Below are positions 1-8,720 of a DNA stretch of 49,403 bases, piece by piece. The DNA is from Pararhodobacter sp. Its GTDB lineage: Bacteria > Pseudomonadota > Alphaproteobacteria > Rhodobacterales > Rhodobacteraceae. The first letter of the stretch is position 1. Each line of letters begins with the position of its first letter. The notes beneath the pieces are model-generated. The model did not search any database. It saw only the letters and a program-made list of their open reading frames with translations, and had not been told where the DNA came from. The stretch spans positions 1-49,403 of the forward strand of contig JAFIEG010000027.1 of the NCBI GenBank assembly GCA_020832665.1, given 5' to 3'. Position numbers and translations under genes: made by a program.

Positions 1-98
1 ACGCCATCACCCGCAAGCCCAAGGGGCATGATTTCGACTATTCCCGCCAGAAGGTGGCCGGCCAGGTGAGCCGGCACATGAGCCATACGGGGGGCTGA
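1..98 (+). CDS. C-terminal end of an unrecognised protein (5' truncated by window)
   Basis: An open frame enters from the left edge (first full codon at base 3) and ends with TGA at 96-98. The visible residues read [20 protein letters not shown] and continue for 11 more, a basic and hydrophilic tail. It is in the same direction as the lipoprotein gene that follows about 220 bases later. I do not recognise the family from 31 residues. It could instead be a chance open frame, but the stop is followed by a gene-poor spacer, as expected for a real 3' end. Confidence 0.5.
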   Translation, partial: AITRKPKGHDFDYSRQKVAGQVSRHMSHTGG

Positions 99-320
99 GG
101 CGCGCCCCGCTGCAAGCCGGGCCGCGCGCGCAAATGGCTGCCGCTCCTTGGGTCAATTGCACTTGATAAGTGAAGAAATTCACGCATAGTTGTGCTTGGA
201 CAAGGCGTTGCAGGGCTTTTCTGCCGCTTTTCCGTCTTTGTCGTGCCTGCTTGTTTTTGCCTGAGTGCGGACGGGCAGTTGCCATTGCCGCAGTCGGATC
301 AACAGTCAGGAAACACAGCC

Positions 321-773
321 GTGAAAAACGCCGCCATCCTCAGGGCCGGGCTCTTGCCCGCCATCGCCCTTGCCCTGTCGGCTTGCCAGAGCGATCATCT
401 GGTCACCTCGGTCAATCCCATATTCCAGTCGGCCGAATCGAACGAGTTGCGCCGGCAGATCAGCGGCTCGACGCTGGAATACACCTCCGCGCGCTGTGTT
501 GCGACGGTCGAGTATGCGCGCAACGGCGCAAGACGCGGCCTGACGCGCTGCAACGGCACCGGCGCCACGCCGACTACCCTGACCACGGTCGGCACCTGGA
601 ACGTTCGAGGCAACGCGCTTTGCTGGAATACGCAGATTCGCAATGGCGAGCGGCTTTCGCGCGAAGAGCAGCGCGAGGAAATCTGCGGGCGTCCCGTCAT
701 CGATGGTGATTCCGGTGTCATGCACACCGATCAGGGGCGGCTGCCTTTCCGGATAGTCGCCCGCGCCGGTTGA
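321..773 (+). CDS. Small lipoprotein of unknown function
   Basis: Start chosen at GTG 321, because the next residues form a lipoprotein signal: KNA, a hydrophobic stretch and the lipobox LSAC with Cys22. An AGG lies about 10 bases upstream. The mature part of about 129 residues has four more cysteines and the segments ISGSTLEYTS and GTWNVRGNALCWN. These resemble ISGNTL...G.W...G..C patterns of small Rhodobacterales secreted proteins and are shared with the lipoprotein at 3594-3947. It is probably exported and lipid-anchored, in the inner or outer membrane. Function is unknown. An in-frame ATG at 192 would put a poor hydrophobic leader in front and is less likely. Confidence 0.8.
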   Translation: MKNAAILRAGLLPAIALALSACQSDHLVTSVNPIFQSAESNELRRQISGSTLEYTSARCVATVEYARNGARRGLTRCNGTGATPTTLTTVGTWNVRGNALCWNTQIRNGERLSREEQREEICGRPVIDGDSGVMHTDQGRLPFRIVARAG

Positions 774-933
774 TCGGGCGCGGACCGGGTCGCTCGGGGA
801 ACCAGACGCGAAAGCAGACGCTGCCTGGCATCGCGTGCTTGCTGCCGCGTTTGCCGTCACTTTGCCGCGCGTGACCGATCTGAAACCGACCCGCCACGGA
901 GTTTCTGACCAAATCGGCGACAGGCGAGGCTTC

Positions 934-2199
934 ATGCGTTATTCGAACATGCAATGGTATCTCTCGCAGGCCGGGAACACGGTGCATCTGGTTGCGCTCT
1001 TTCCCGAAAGGCTTGAGCCCGACAAGGCGCGCGCCATGCTTTCGGAAGCGTTTCGCACCCTGCCTTCGCTGGCACTCGCCGATCTGCCAGGGCAGGACCG
1101 CATAGCACCAGCTGCTTCCGGCCCGCTCGATCCGCCGGGCGCCGCCGCCATGGTGCTCGAAACAAGCGAGGTCTCCAGCCTGCCCGACAACCCCGCCGCC
1201 TTCCTCGCCCCGGCGCCCTTCCTGTTCGATGACCCGGCGCTGCCGGCCCTGCGTGCCCGACTGTTGACCCTTGCACCCGGTGCCGAAGGCAGCACCGGCA
1301 GCGTGCTGAGCATTGCCGTATCGCATGCTCTGGTCGAGGGCGCGGATCTCAGCGCCCTGATGCGGGGCGGTCGGAACCGGCGCCAAGGTGCCGCTGAGCC
1401 GCGCTTTGGCGTATTCTCCCGGTTCGGCCTGGCGCTGGGCGCCCCGGTTCTGGCGGCACTGCATCTTTTTCTTGCACGCCGCGAGAAGCGCCGGCGCGAC
1501 GGGTTCGGCTTTGCCGTGGTCGAGTTGGACGCCGCCGCCCTGCGCCACGCCGCGCGCCGCCTGGGACTGCGCCGGCGCAGCCTGCTTTTCAGCTGCGTTC
1601 TGCATGCGCTTACCGATGGCCCGGCCGGTCGGCGACTGGGCGTAAGCTATTCGCATATGCCCCCGAACCGGGTGACACTGGAAGATGACAGCCAGCTTGC
1701 GGTGCGTGTCAATTTCCTGTCGCTCAGGCGCGAGGCAACACCCGAAGCCTTTGCGCGCCAGATCGAACACCAGCTGCGCCGGCGCGACGAAAGCGAGGTG
1801 CTCACCCAGTTTCTCAACAACAGGGTGCTGGGCTGGCACCGGCGCGCCATCCGGCTTTTCCCCAGCCTGTACGGCGGCGCGTTCTTCGGCTTCGCACCCT
1901 ATGAAATGGTGCTATCGCTCGTGCATCCGCTGCGCCCGGCCGGGGAATTCGGCGCCTTCGGCCAGGCGCGGATCATCGGCGGCTCAATGACCGGCACCGC
2001 GCCTTCATGCATCATGGTGCAGGCCAATGGCCGTGTCGGTCTGTGCCTGTGGATCGAACATGACCGCATGGCGAGACTGTCAGCGCTGCGCGACAATCTG
2101 CTGGAGTTGGGTATCGACTGCACGGCCTTCACCCGTGAAGGCGCGGTCCCCGTGGCACCAGCGGCCAGCCAAGCGGGAAATGTGGCCCAGGCCGGCTGA
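934..2199 (+). CDS. Condensation/acyltransferase-like protein of unknown substrate
   Basis: 421 residues from ATG 934, which has GAGG just upstream; an in-frame ATG at 835 adds 33 unlikely residues. The protein opens with YSNMQWYLSQAG and has SHALVEGAD near residue 135. This H-x(4-5)-D-like motif recalls the HHxxxD active site of the CoA-dependent acyltransferase / NRPS condensation-like fold. Later come YSHMPPNRV and a C-terminal LCLWIEHDRM segment, which also suit that superfamily. No carrier protein or lipid gene lies beside it, so the acyl donor and acceptor are unknown. The family assignment is inference from motif layout; a profile search is needed. The gene converges on ychF 22 bases downstream. 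Confidence 0.6.
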   Translation: MRYSNMQWYLSQAGNTVHLVALFPERLEPDKARAMLSEAFRTLPSLALADLPGQDRIAPAASGPLDPPGAAAMVLETSEVSSLPDNPAAFLAPAPFLFDDPALPALRARLLTLAPGAEGSTGSVLSIAVSHALVEGADLSALMRGGRNRRQGAAEPRFGVFSRFGLALGAPVLAALHLFLARREKRRRDGFGFAVVELDAAALRHAARRLGLRRRSLLFSCVLHALTDGPAGRRLGVSYSHMPPNRVTLEDDSQLAVRVNFLSLRREATPEAFARQIEHQLRRRDESEVLTQFLNNRVLGWHRRAIRLFPSLYGGAFFGFAPYEMVLSLVHPLRPAGEFGAFGQARIIGGSMTGTAPSCIMVQANGRVGLCLWIEHDRMARLSALRDNLLELGIDCTAFTREGAVPVAPAASQAGNVAQAG

Positions 2200-2219
2200 A
2201 CCCGTCGCCGTAGCCGGCC
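2190..2219. terminator. Inverted repeat between two convergent genes
   Basis: GGCCGGCT (2190-2197) pairs with AGCCGGCC (2212-2219) across a 14-base loop. It spans the 22-base gap between the acyltransferase-like gene and ychF and has no T tract, so it is only a weak bidirectional terminator candidate. Confidence 0.35.
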
Positions 2220-2221
2220 CC

Positions 2222-3319
2222 TCAGCCCGAGAACAGGAAGTGCAGCACGTCGCCATCGTGCACAACATAGCTTTTGCCCTCGACACGCAGCTTTCCGGCG
2301 TCGCGCGCGCCCGCCTCGCCGCCGCAGGCAATGAAATCGTCATAGGCGATGGTCTCGGCGCGGATGAAGCCGCGCTCGAAATCGCCATGGATCACCCCTG
2401 CCGCCTGCGGCGCCAGCGTGCCGCGGTGGATGGTCCAGGCGCGGGTTTCCTTGGGCCCGGCGGTAAAATAGGTCTGCAGGCCCAGAAGCGTGTAGCCGGC
2501 GCGGATAAGCCGGTCGAGCCCGGCCTCTTCCAGCCCCATCTCGTCAAGGAACATCGCGGCCTCGTCATGCGGCAGCTGCGCCAGTTCTTCCTCGATGCGC
2601 GCGGAAATCACCACCACCCCCGCGCCCTGCTGGGCCGCCAGCGCTTCCACCCGCGCCGATTGCGAATTGCCGCTTGCCGCCGAGGCTTCCTCGACATTGC
2701 AGACATAAAGCACGGGCTTGGCGGTGAGCAGCTGAAGCTGGCCCCAGAGCTTTTCATCCTCGGCGGCCACGGTGATGCTGCGCGCCGGGCGCCCTTCATT
2801 GAGCACCTCCAGCGCCTGGCGCAACAGCCGGTCCTGGGCCAACGCCTCCTTGTCGCCGCCCTTGAGCTTGCGCGCCAGATTGCTCAGGCGCCGCTCGATC
2901 GATTCCATGTCAGCGATCATCAGCTCGGTGTCGATGGTCTCGGCATCGGCAACCGGGTCGATGCGGCCCTCGACATGGGCGATATCGCCATCCTCGAAGC
3001 TGCGCAGCACATGCGCGATGGCATCGACCTCGCGGATATTGGCCAGAAACTGATTGCCCAGCCCCTCGCCCTTTGATGCCCCGCGCACCAGCCCGGCGAT
3101 ATCGACAAAGGTCATCCGCGCCGGGATCACCGTCTTCGACTTTGCAATCTCGGCAATACGTTCAAGCCGCAGATCGGGCACCGCCACCTCACCGACATTG
3201 GGCTCGATGGTGCAGAAGGGAAAATTCGCCGCCTGCGCAGCGGCGGTGCGGGTGAGCGCGTTGAAAAGCGTGGATTTGCCTACATTCGGCAAGCCCACGA
3301 TACCCATTCTGAAACCCAT
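2222..3319 (-). CDS. ychF: Redox-regulated ATPase YchF (OLA1-type P-loop protein)
   Basis: 365 residues, the usual length of the family. It starts MGFRMGIVGLPNVGKST, giving the G1 P-loop GLPNVGKST at residues 9-17, followed by NFPFCTIEPN, DIAGLVRGASKGEGLGNQFL and a C-terminal TGS-type domain ending DGDVLHFLFSG. The G4 motif NKxD is replaced (YVCNVEE), as in YchF proteins that prefer ATP over GTP. The start at 3319 is set by AGGAGG seven bases upstream; an upstream in-frame ATG at 3382 has no support. YchF binds ribosomes and is linked to stress and translation control. It is usually next to pth and rplY in many bacteria; here it stands alone. Confidence 0.96.
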   Translation of the reverse strand: MGFRMGIVGLPNVGKSTLFNALTRTAAAQAANFPFCTIEPNVGEVAVPDLRLERIAEIAKSKTVIPARMTFVDIAGLVRGASKGEGLGNQFLANIREVDAIAHVLRSFEDGDIAHVEGRIDPVADAETIDTELMIADMESIERRLSNLARKLKGGDKEALAQDRLLRQALEVLNEGRPARSITVAAEDEKLWGQLQLLTAKPVLYVCNVEEASAASGNSQSARVEALAAQQGAGVVVISARIEEELAQLPHDEAAMFLDEMGLEEAGLDRLIRAGYTLLGLQTYFTAGPKETRAWTIHRGTLAPQAAGVIHGDFERGFIRAETIAYDDFIACGGEAGARDAGKLRVEGKSYVVHDGDVLHFLFSG

Positions 3320-3360
3320 CTGCGCCTCCTGCCCGGTTCTGCCCGCCTGTCTGCGCGCGG

Positions 3361-3389
3361 GCTTTACCCGCATCCTTGACAAGGAGCAA
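3361..3389 (-). promoter_or_regulatory. Candidate sigma-70-type promoter for ychF
   Basis: Read on the minus strand, TTGCTC (3389-3384) and TAAAGC (3366-3361) are separated by 17 bases, about 40 bases upstream of the ychF start codon. The match is moderate and untested. Confidence 0.3.
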
Positions 3390-3593
3390 CCGCGAAGCCC
3401 GGGCGCGCGGCGGGCCGGCCCCGTCGATACCGTGGCGCATGGAGAGAAAAATTGAGTTACGGGTCATGAGCCGGCGCCCGCCCTGTCGTCATCCGACATG
3501 CTTGCGGCGGGACAATTGATGCCCCGCCGCGTGAATCCGATGACTTTCGTGCCGACTGTTGCACCAGCCGGGTGGCCTTGAGCGCGGACCGGC

Positions 3594-3947
3594 TTACTGA
3601 ATTTGCCAGGTATTGCCGCGACTGCCGTCAGGATTGATGAAGGTGAGCTCGCTATCGCCCAGTTCGACATTCATGCAGGTGGTTCCGGCCTGGTCCTCCG
3701 GCTCGATAATGGTGTCGCACCATTGGCCGTTCTGAACCATCCAGGTGCCGCGCAGGTCGCCGGCGGGCGTCGTGCCGTCCAGCGTGCCGTCAGGATTGAC
3801 ATTGAGGGCGACGTTACCATACGTCAGCGTGTTGCCCGAAACCGCCCGTGTCACAGGGTCAACATCGGCCGGACGGTCCATCATGTCGCCACATGCGGTC
3901 AAGGCCAGGCCGGCCGCACAAACCAAAGCGAATGACTGAGCTTTCAT
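3594..3947 (-). CDS. Small lipoprotein, apparent relative of the one at 321-773
   Basis: 117 residues with a clear signal MKAQSFALVCAAGLALTAC (lipobox LTAC, Cys19). AAGGAGG lies six bases before the ATG. After a linker rich in Asp and Pro it has VSGNTLTYGN, NPDGTLDG, GTWMVQNGQWC and a closing NPDGSRGNTWQIQ. The order ISG/VSG-NTL then GTW...G..C matches the lipoprotein at 321-773, although the rest differs. It is probably anchored in the envelope and exposed to the periplasm. I cannot name a function. It is a single-gene unit between ychF and the HemJ-like gene. Confidence 0.85.
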   Translation of the reverse strand: MKAQSFALVCAAGLALTACGDMMDRPADVDPVTRAVSGNTLTYGNVALNVNPDGTLDGTTPAGDLRGTWMVQNGQWCDTIIEPEDQAGTTCMNVELGDSELTFINPDGSRGNTWQIQ

Positions 3948-4183
3948 AGTTTTCCTCCTTACTTACAATTCAAGTGCAGTCTCTGCTGCCTTTTCCCGTC
4001 GTTCGGTTCCCTTGCCCTTGCCTGCGGTTCACAGAGGCCAATTTGGCTCTGCGTGCCGGGAAACCTAACAATCCGTTGCATCTGTGCAAAGGAAAATCCC
4101 GTGAAATAGCATCAGCGCACCCATCATGCTGAGCGTAAGCCACTGTCAATAAATGGTAATTTTGAAAGGCCGGCGGGCACCAT

Positions 4184-4597
4184 TCAGAACGGCTTGACCA
4201 CCACCACCCATAAGACCGCGATCACCAGCACCACGCTGGCCTCGTTGAACACGCGCAGGAAGAAATCGCTTTCGCGGAACTCGCCGCGCCGGGCGCGGAT
4301 GACCAGCAGCCCGGTCCAGGCGTAGTGGCCCGCCAGCACCGCCACCATGGCCAGCTTCACCCAGACCCACGGCATGAACCCCCAGACCTGCCAGCCCAGC
4401 CAGATGCCGGAGATCATCGCCACCACCCCCAGCCCGGCGGAAAAGCGAAAAAGCCGGATGGTCAGATCGCCCAGCGGGCCGAATTCGCCCAGCCGCGCAT
4501 ACTCGCGCTTCCAGTAGATCAGCGCACGCGGCACTGCGAAGATCGAGGTCATCCAGCCCATGACCGTCAGCAGGTGAATGATTTTCAGCCAGTCCAT
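4184..4597 (-). CDS. HemJ/CopD-like four-helix membrane protein
   Basis: 137 residues starting [16 protein letters not shown]; an upstream ATG at 4690 would add a non-hydrophobic leader and is rejected. Four hydrophobic segments fit the UPF0093/HemJ-CopD fold. The conserved His in KIIH, the segment VPRALIYW and the Lys in WVWVKLAMV match what I know of HemJ, the oxygen-independent-type protoporphyrinogen IX oxidase of many alphaproteobacteria. HemJ is, however, more often near hemE or rho, and here the neighbour is the divergent trpA, so a CopD-like paralogue is also possible. Acts in the inner membrane. The Shine-Dalgarno is weak (CAGG). Confidence 0.65.
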   Translation of the reverse strand: MDWLKIIHLLTVMGWMTSIFAVPRALIYWKREYARLGEFGPLGDLTIRLFRFSAGLGVVAMISGIWLGWQVWGFMPWVWVKLAMVAVLAGHYAWTGLLVIRARRGEFRESDFFLRVFNEASVVLVIAVLWVVVVKPF

Positions 4598-4713
4598 GTG
4601 GCCTGTCTGCCCCGGCGGGCGGCGCGCTGCAAGACAGGGCTTGCTGGCGGCCATTGATTTTCCCGCCCGGCGCGTGCAAACGAGCGGCATATTGTCCGTT
4701 CCGGGGAGCCGTC

Positions 4714-5514
4714 ATGAGCCGCATCGCCACTGCCTTTGCCCGCCTCAAGGCCGCGCGCCGCAAGGCGTTCGTTTCCTACATCATGGGCGGCGACCCCGAT
4801 TTCGACACCTCGCTGGCCATCATGCAGGGCCTGCCGGCGGCGGGGGTGGATGTGATCGAGCTGGGCGTGCCCTTCACCGACCCGATGGCCGACGGCCCCA
4901 CCATCCAGCTTGCCGGGCAGCGCGCGCTGGAAGCCGGGCAAACGCTTGAGCGCACGCTGGAGATGGTGCGCCGCTTCCGCGAGGGCGACGATGCCACGCC
5001 GATCGTGCTGATGGGCTATTACAACCCCATCTACAATCGCGGCGTCGAGCGTTTCCTGAATGATGCCGCCACCGCCGGGGTGGACGGGCTGATCGTGGTG
5101 GACCTGCCGCCCGAGGAGGATGACGAGCTGTGCCTGCCGGCGCAGGCGGCGGGCATCGATTTCATTCGCCTGGCCACGCCCACCACCGATGACGCACGCC
5201 TGCCCAGGGTGCTGCAAAACAGCTCGGGCTTTGTCTATTATGTGTCGATCACCGGCATCACCGGCGCGGCGGCGGCGCAGGCGGGCGAGGTAGCGCCCGA
5301 GGTGGCGCGCATCAAGGAAGCGACCGACCTGCCGGTGATCGTGGGTTTCGGCATCAACACCCCCGACGCCGCGCATGAGATCGCCTCAATCGCCGATGGC
5401 TGCGTGGTGGGCTCGGCCATCGTCAAGCTGATCGGCGAGGGCAGGCCGGTGGACGAGGTGCTCGCGCATGTGCGCGCACTGGCCGAGGGGGCGCATCGGG
5501 GCCAGGGCAGCTGA
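4714..5514 (+). CDS. trpA: Tryptophan synthase alpha chain
   Basis: 266 residues, family-typical. TrpA cleaves indole-3-glycerol phosphate to indole and glyceraldehyde 3-phosphate inside the alpha2-beta2 complex. The two catalytic acids are in their classical positions: Glu49 in [12 protein letters not shown] and Asp60 in PMADGP. The phosphate-binding GFGINTP and GSAIVKL segments are near the C terminus. The start [12 protein letters not shown] at 4714 follows GGGGAG. No trpB or trpF lies next to it in this window, so the trp genes are split, as in other Rhodobacterales. A short CGCTGC/GCAGCG hairpin at 5518-5532 follows the stop. Confidence 0.97.
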   Translation: MSRIATAFARLKAARRKAFVSYIMGGDPDFDTSLAIMQGLPAAGVDVIELGVPFTDPMADGPTIQLAGQRALEAGQTLERTLEMVRRFREGDDATPIVLMGYYNPIYNRGVERFLNDAATAGVDGLIVVDLPPEEDDELCLPAQAAGIDFIRLATPTTDDARLPRVLQNSSGFVYYVSITGITGAAAAQAGEVAPEVARIKEATDLPVIVGFGINTPDAAHEIASIADGCVVGSAIVKLIGEGRPVDEVLAHVRALAEGAHRGQGS

Positions 5515-5658
5515 CGGCGCTGCGCCGCAGCGGCGCTATGTGCACAATTGCAACAGCGCCCTAAAAAATACCGCAGAATCAAGCTTCAAGCTATTATCCG
5601 CCGCCCTCTCCGGTAGCGTCGCGGGCCGAGCAACACGATATGGAAAGGTCGGAAATTC

Positions 5659-7038
5659 ATGAAGCGTATTGTACCCTTGGCGCTGGTCGCGGTGGCCGCC
5701 ATTGCGCTTGCGGTTTTCGGATACTCGCGCCTTCAGGCGTCGGATCAGATGGACGGCACGGCATTCCTTGCCGCGATCAACGAAGAGCTTGACGGAACGG
5801 GCTGGAACGCCGAGGCGATCGAGTTCACCGGCGAACGATTCGAGCAGCGCGAGGGCGACGAACGTTTGATGGTGCAGGATTTCACGGCCACTGCGCGCGC
5901 GGTGCAACCGTTCTACCGGCAGAGCGAACGCCATGAAGACACCATCTTCGTCGAGCTGTCCGTTGCAAGGGGCACGACCTTTGCGCTTTCGGGCGAGGCC
6001 ATTCTTTTCACCGCGCCGGGTATGCGCGAAGAGGTTGTCCGCCTTGTCAATCACCATGACATGCTCGATTCGGGCCGTCCGCTGGACCGGTTCGGCGGGC
6101 AGGGAACGGCCGTCCATATCGAGGGCACCGACGAAGCCCTGGCCGCCCGCGCCGCCATCGAGCAGGCCCGTGCCGAGGCCGAGGCCGCGCGCGAAGCAGA
6201 AAATGACCGCATCAATGCGTTTTACAGCGGCGAATGGATCAGCCGGGGCCGTTGCGGCAATATCGATTTCGAACACCGCTTCACGCTGGAACCCGACGAT
6301 CAGCAAGGGCGTTTCACCGGCGAAGTGACCTATCGTCCGATCTACCCCTCGCCGCCCTTCGAATTCGGCAGCTACACGGCCAACGCCCGCCACGATACGC
6401 GAAACGACCGGCTGGTAATCGATTTCGTCCGCTGGATCGAGCAGCCGCAGGGCAATCGCGGCGTGAGCGTCACGCTGGCGGCTGAAGGCGAGGACGAAGG
6501 CGGGCAAGTCGAACTGATTGGCGAATCGCCCAACCTGCTGGGGGCCATGAGCGGGGGCAACTGCACTTATCGCCTGCAGCGCCCCGATGCCTTTGCGGCC
6601 GAGCGCGAGACGGTGCTGGGCCCGGTGCGCGCGCTGCTGGAACGGATCGAAGAGGGCGTCTGGATCGAGGGCAGCCAAAGCGGGCCGGAACGCGACGGGC
6701 GCACCGACTGGCCGGTGCGCGTGCGGGTCGTCGGCGTGACAGAGGATTACATCATGGCCGAGGCCGAGTTGATGGGCTTTCACGCCAACAGCCGGACTGT
6801 TTTGGGCGAATTCGAGCTGCGTTTTGCCCTGTTCCTGACCGACGGGATCGATGCGCCGCGCATCGAATTCGGTCGCCGTCCCGCGATACGCGGGCGCGAC
6901 GTGCGGAATCTCTACAACCGCGGCTCCGCCTGCCCGGCAATGCGTATCAGTCTGGATGCCGAAACCGGCGTGGTCACGGGCAGTAATAACGACCGTGGTC
7001 ACTGCATCGACGAGTTGCGCCTGCCGCTGGTGCCCTGA
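5659..7038 (+). CDS. Exported or membrane-anchored protein of unknown function
   Basis: 459 residues. MKRIVPLALVAVAAIALAVF is a signal peptide or N-terminal anchor with no lipobox. Residues about 30-165 form a region ending HIEGTDEALAARAAIEQ, then a short Ala/Glu/Arg-rich helix (ARAEAEAAREAEND). After that a beta-rich part with a Cys pair (RGRCGNI and GGNCTYRL) looks like a lipocalin-like SGEW...GxC fold. A last domain holds NRGSACPAMRIS and DRGHCIDELRLP. The paired cysteines suggest periplasmic disulfides. I do not recognise the family. It is a single-gene unit with its own leader (GGAAAGG before ATG) and a strong inverted repeat behind it. Confidence 0.85.
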   Translation: MKRIVPLALVAVAAIALAVFGYSRLQASDQMDGTAFLAAINEELDGTGWNAEAIEFTGERFEQREGDERLMVQDFTATARAVQPFYRQSERHEDTIFVELSVARGTTFALSGEAILFTAPGMREEVVRLVNHHDMLDSGRPLDRFGGQGTAVHIEGTDEALAARAAIEQARAEAEAAREAENDRINAFYSGEWISRGRCGNIDFEHRFTLEPDDQQGRFTGEVTYRPIYPSPPFEFGSYTANARHDTRNDRLVIDFVRWIEQPQGNRGVSVTLAAEGEDEGGQVELIGESPNLLGAMSGGNCTYRLQRPDAFAAERETVLGPVRALLERIEEGVWIEGSQSGPERDGRTDWPVRVRVVGVTEDYIMAEAELMGFHANSRTVLGEFELRFALFLTDGIDAPRIEFGRRPAIRGRDVRNLYNRGSACPAMRISLDAETGVVTGSNNDRGHCIDELRLPLVP

Positions 7039-7056
7039 TCCGTGCCCGTTAGCGCC

Positions 7057-7091
7057 CCATCGGCAAGGCGCATCAGCGGCCTTGCCGATGG
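7057..7091. terminator. Perfect 12-bp inverted repeat at a convergent gene end
   Basis: CCATCGGCAAGG (7057-7068) and CCTTGCCGATGG (7080-7091) are exact reverse complements around an 11-base loop. It lies between the exported protein gene (ends 7038) and marR (ends 7118). There is no T tract on either side, so it may act as a bidirectional, factor-assisted terminator or as an RNA-stability hairpin. Confidence 0.55.
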
Positions 7092-7117
7092 CCATGACCG
7101 TGGCCGCGCCGGGTGTT

Positions 7118-7594
7118 TCAGTCGCGCAGCGCGTCCATCACCGCGCGCAGATGCGTCAGATGCGGCGCCAGCGCCTCCAACGTGCCGGGGGCCAGCCGCT
7201 CATGCAGCGCCGCCTGATTGCGCGCCACCCGTGCCATGGCCTGCGCGTGCCAATCGCGCCCGGCATCGCTCAGCATCACCAGTTTCGAGCGCCCGTCGCG
7301 CGGGTTGGGCGAAAAAAAGATCAGCCCGCGCCTTTCCAGTACCTGCAGCGTATGGGTCATGGTGGTTTTCGGCTGCTGGAAGGCGCGCGCCAGTTCCAGC
7401 GGCGTCGCGCCCTCTCCGCGGCGGATCAGATGCTGGATCACCGAGAAATGCGCCAGGCTCCAGCCCGGCATCGCCGCCTCGAAGGCCGCAGCCGAGAGCT
7501 GCGCGATAATGTTGATCTCGGTCATCACGCCGAAGGTCAGGCGCATGCGCGCCGGGTCGGCCCCGGCTGTCTTGCCGCTTTCTTGTTCAGCCAT
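7118..7594 (-). CDS. MarR-family transcriptional regulator
   Basis: 158 residues with a winged helix-turn-helix at about 35-125: LAHFSVIQHLIRRGEGATPL, then ELARAFQQPKTTMTHTLQVL (recognition helix) and the wing with DGRSKLVMLSDAGR. This is the MarR signature DGRxxxxxLTxxG. No cysteine is present in the sensor region, so a thiol switch of the OhrR kind is unlikely. Its ATG lies inside the last codons of the nitroreductase gene (overlap 7587-7594), so it is translated from the same mRNA as the second gene and probably autoregulates the unit. Likely target: the repeats at 8721-8760. Confidence 0.93.
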   Translation of the reverse strand: MAEQESGKTAGADPARMRLTFGVMTEINIIAQLSAAAFEAAMPGWSLAHFSVIQHLIRRGEGATPLELARAFQQPKTTMTHTLQVLERRGLIFFSPNPRDGRSKLVMLSDAGRDWHAQAMARVARNQAALHERLAPGTLEALAPHLTHLRAVMDALRD

Positions 7595-8702
7595 GCCTCA
7601 ACCGGGTTTCCAATGGCCAGCGTGGCGCCGGGTCGACGCGCGGGCCGTGGCCAAGTCGCGCGATGAGTTGCACCGTCTCGCCCTCGCCTGCCAGCATCGC
7701 CTGCGCCTGTGCGCGGAATGGCGCCATCTCGGCATATTCCTGCGTGACCTGCAACAGCGGATGCACTGACAGCCCCTGCGCCGTGGCGGTCAGGTCAAAC
7801 CGCATCCAGCGCCGGCCGATCTCGATATGAGTGCGCGCGTCGTCGCCCTGCGTGGTGATCACCGCATAGGCCGGGGTGGCGGCGAGCACGCGCTCGAAAA
7901 TCCGCACGCCGGTGCGAAAGCCGCGGCTTTCCGGGTCGCGCTGGCTGTCGCGGGTCAACAGCCCGGCCAGCGCCAGGGTTTCCATGAACGCCCCGCCCAG
8001 GGCCACCCCGTCGGGGTTGGCCTCGATCTCGCGCCGGCCGATGCGCATCAGATCGACGCTTTCACCATGCGCGGCCGGTGTCAGCGCCTCTCTCAGCCAG
8101 CCATCCCAGGTCAACCGGCGCAGCGCGGCCACGTCATCTGGGTCGGTGATGACGCGTGCATGGGGTTCCAGCGCAGTAATCGCCGCCGGGGCCGGCCGGC
8201 GCTGTTCATAGGCCTCGCGGTTGGTGCGCCGCGTGGGGATGTGGGCGAATAGCGGGTCGGGGCTGGCCGCGCCGGCGGTAAAGCGCGCCTCGGCCACCGG
8301 CCTTCCCGCACCCTCGCCTTGCGGAAAGAGCGCCAGATCCACCGCATGCCCGGAGGCGCTGGCGGCGATGCTCATCAACTCGATGAAACAACCCATGCCA
8401 ATGGTCAGTTGACGCCCGAAAGGGTCGGTCTGCGGCAGGGTGCGTGCCGGGTCACGGTAAAGGCGCAACGCATCGCTGCCGATCAGCCGGGCCTGCCAGG
8501 GCTGGCGGTTATGCGGGTTGGGCGCCAGCAGCGCCCAGCTCAGCGCATTCAGCCGCGCATCGTCATACCCGCCCGCCGCGCCCCAGGGGGCGAGCGCGGC
8601 ATGCGGCGTACGGGTGGCCAGAAAGCCCCCTGCCCCGGCGCTGGCGGCCAGAACGCTGCCCCCGCCGATCAGGGCCAGGGCACTGCGACGGGTAACGGGC
8701 AT
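7587..8702 (-). CDS. Tat-signal nitroreductase-family protein (Acg-like)
   Basis: 371 residues. The start at 8702 has AAGGAG upstream and gives MPVTRRSALALIGGGSVLAA, a twin-arginine-type leader (TRRSALAL), so export in folded form is likely. An upstream ATG at 8804 would read through the operator repeats. The body begins NALSWALLAPNPHNRQPWQA, the nitroreductase N-terminal pattern that contacts FMN. Then come YRDPARTLPQTDPFGRQL and GCFIELMSIAA, typical of the long Acg-type branch, and a second half with FIPTRRTNRE-like segments (HIPTRRTNREAY). Substrate unknown; redox of nitro or quinone compounds is an inference. It is first in an operon with marR. Confidence 0.88.
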   Translation of the reverse strand: MPVTRRSALALIGGGSVLAASAGAGGFLATRTPHAALAPWGAAGGYDDARLNALSWALLAPNPHNRQPWQARLIGSDALRLYRDPARTLPQTDPFGRQLTIGMGCFIELMSIAASASGHAVDLALFPQGEGAGRPVAEARFTAGAASPDPLFAHIPTRRTNREAYEQRRPAPAAITALEPHARVITDPDDVAALRRLTWDGWLREALTPAAHGESVDLMRIGRREIEANPDGVALGGAFMETLALAGLLTRDSQRDPESRGFRTGVRIFERVLAATPAYAVITTQGDDARTHIEIGRRWMRFDLTATAQGLSVHPLLQVTQEYAEMAPFRAQAQAMLAGEGETVQLIARLGHGPRVDPAPRWPLETRLRHG

Positions 8703-8720
8703 GGGGCTCTCCTTCTGGTT

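Noticed and set aside
170..709. Long overlapping open frames on both strands around the first lipoprotein
   Set aside because: They have no lipobox, no Shine-Dalgarno and no family pattern; they are shadows of the gene at 321-773 in a GC-rich sequence.
2027..3076. Long plus-strand frame over ychF
   Set aside because: It is the antisense of ychF and shows no protein family signal.
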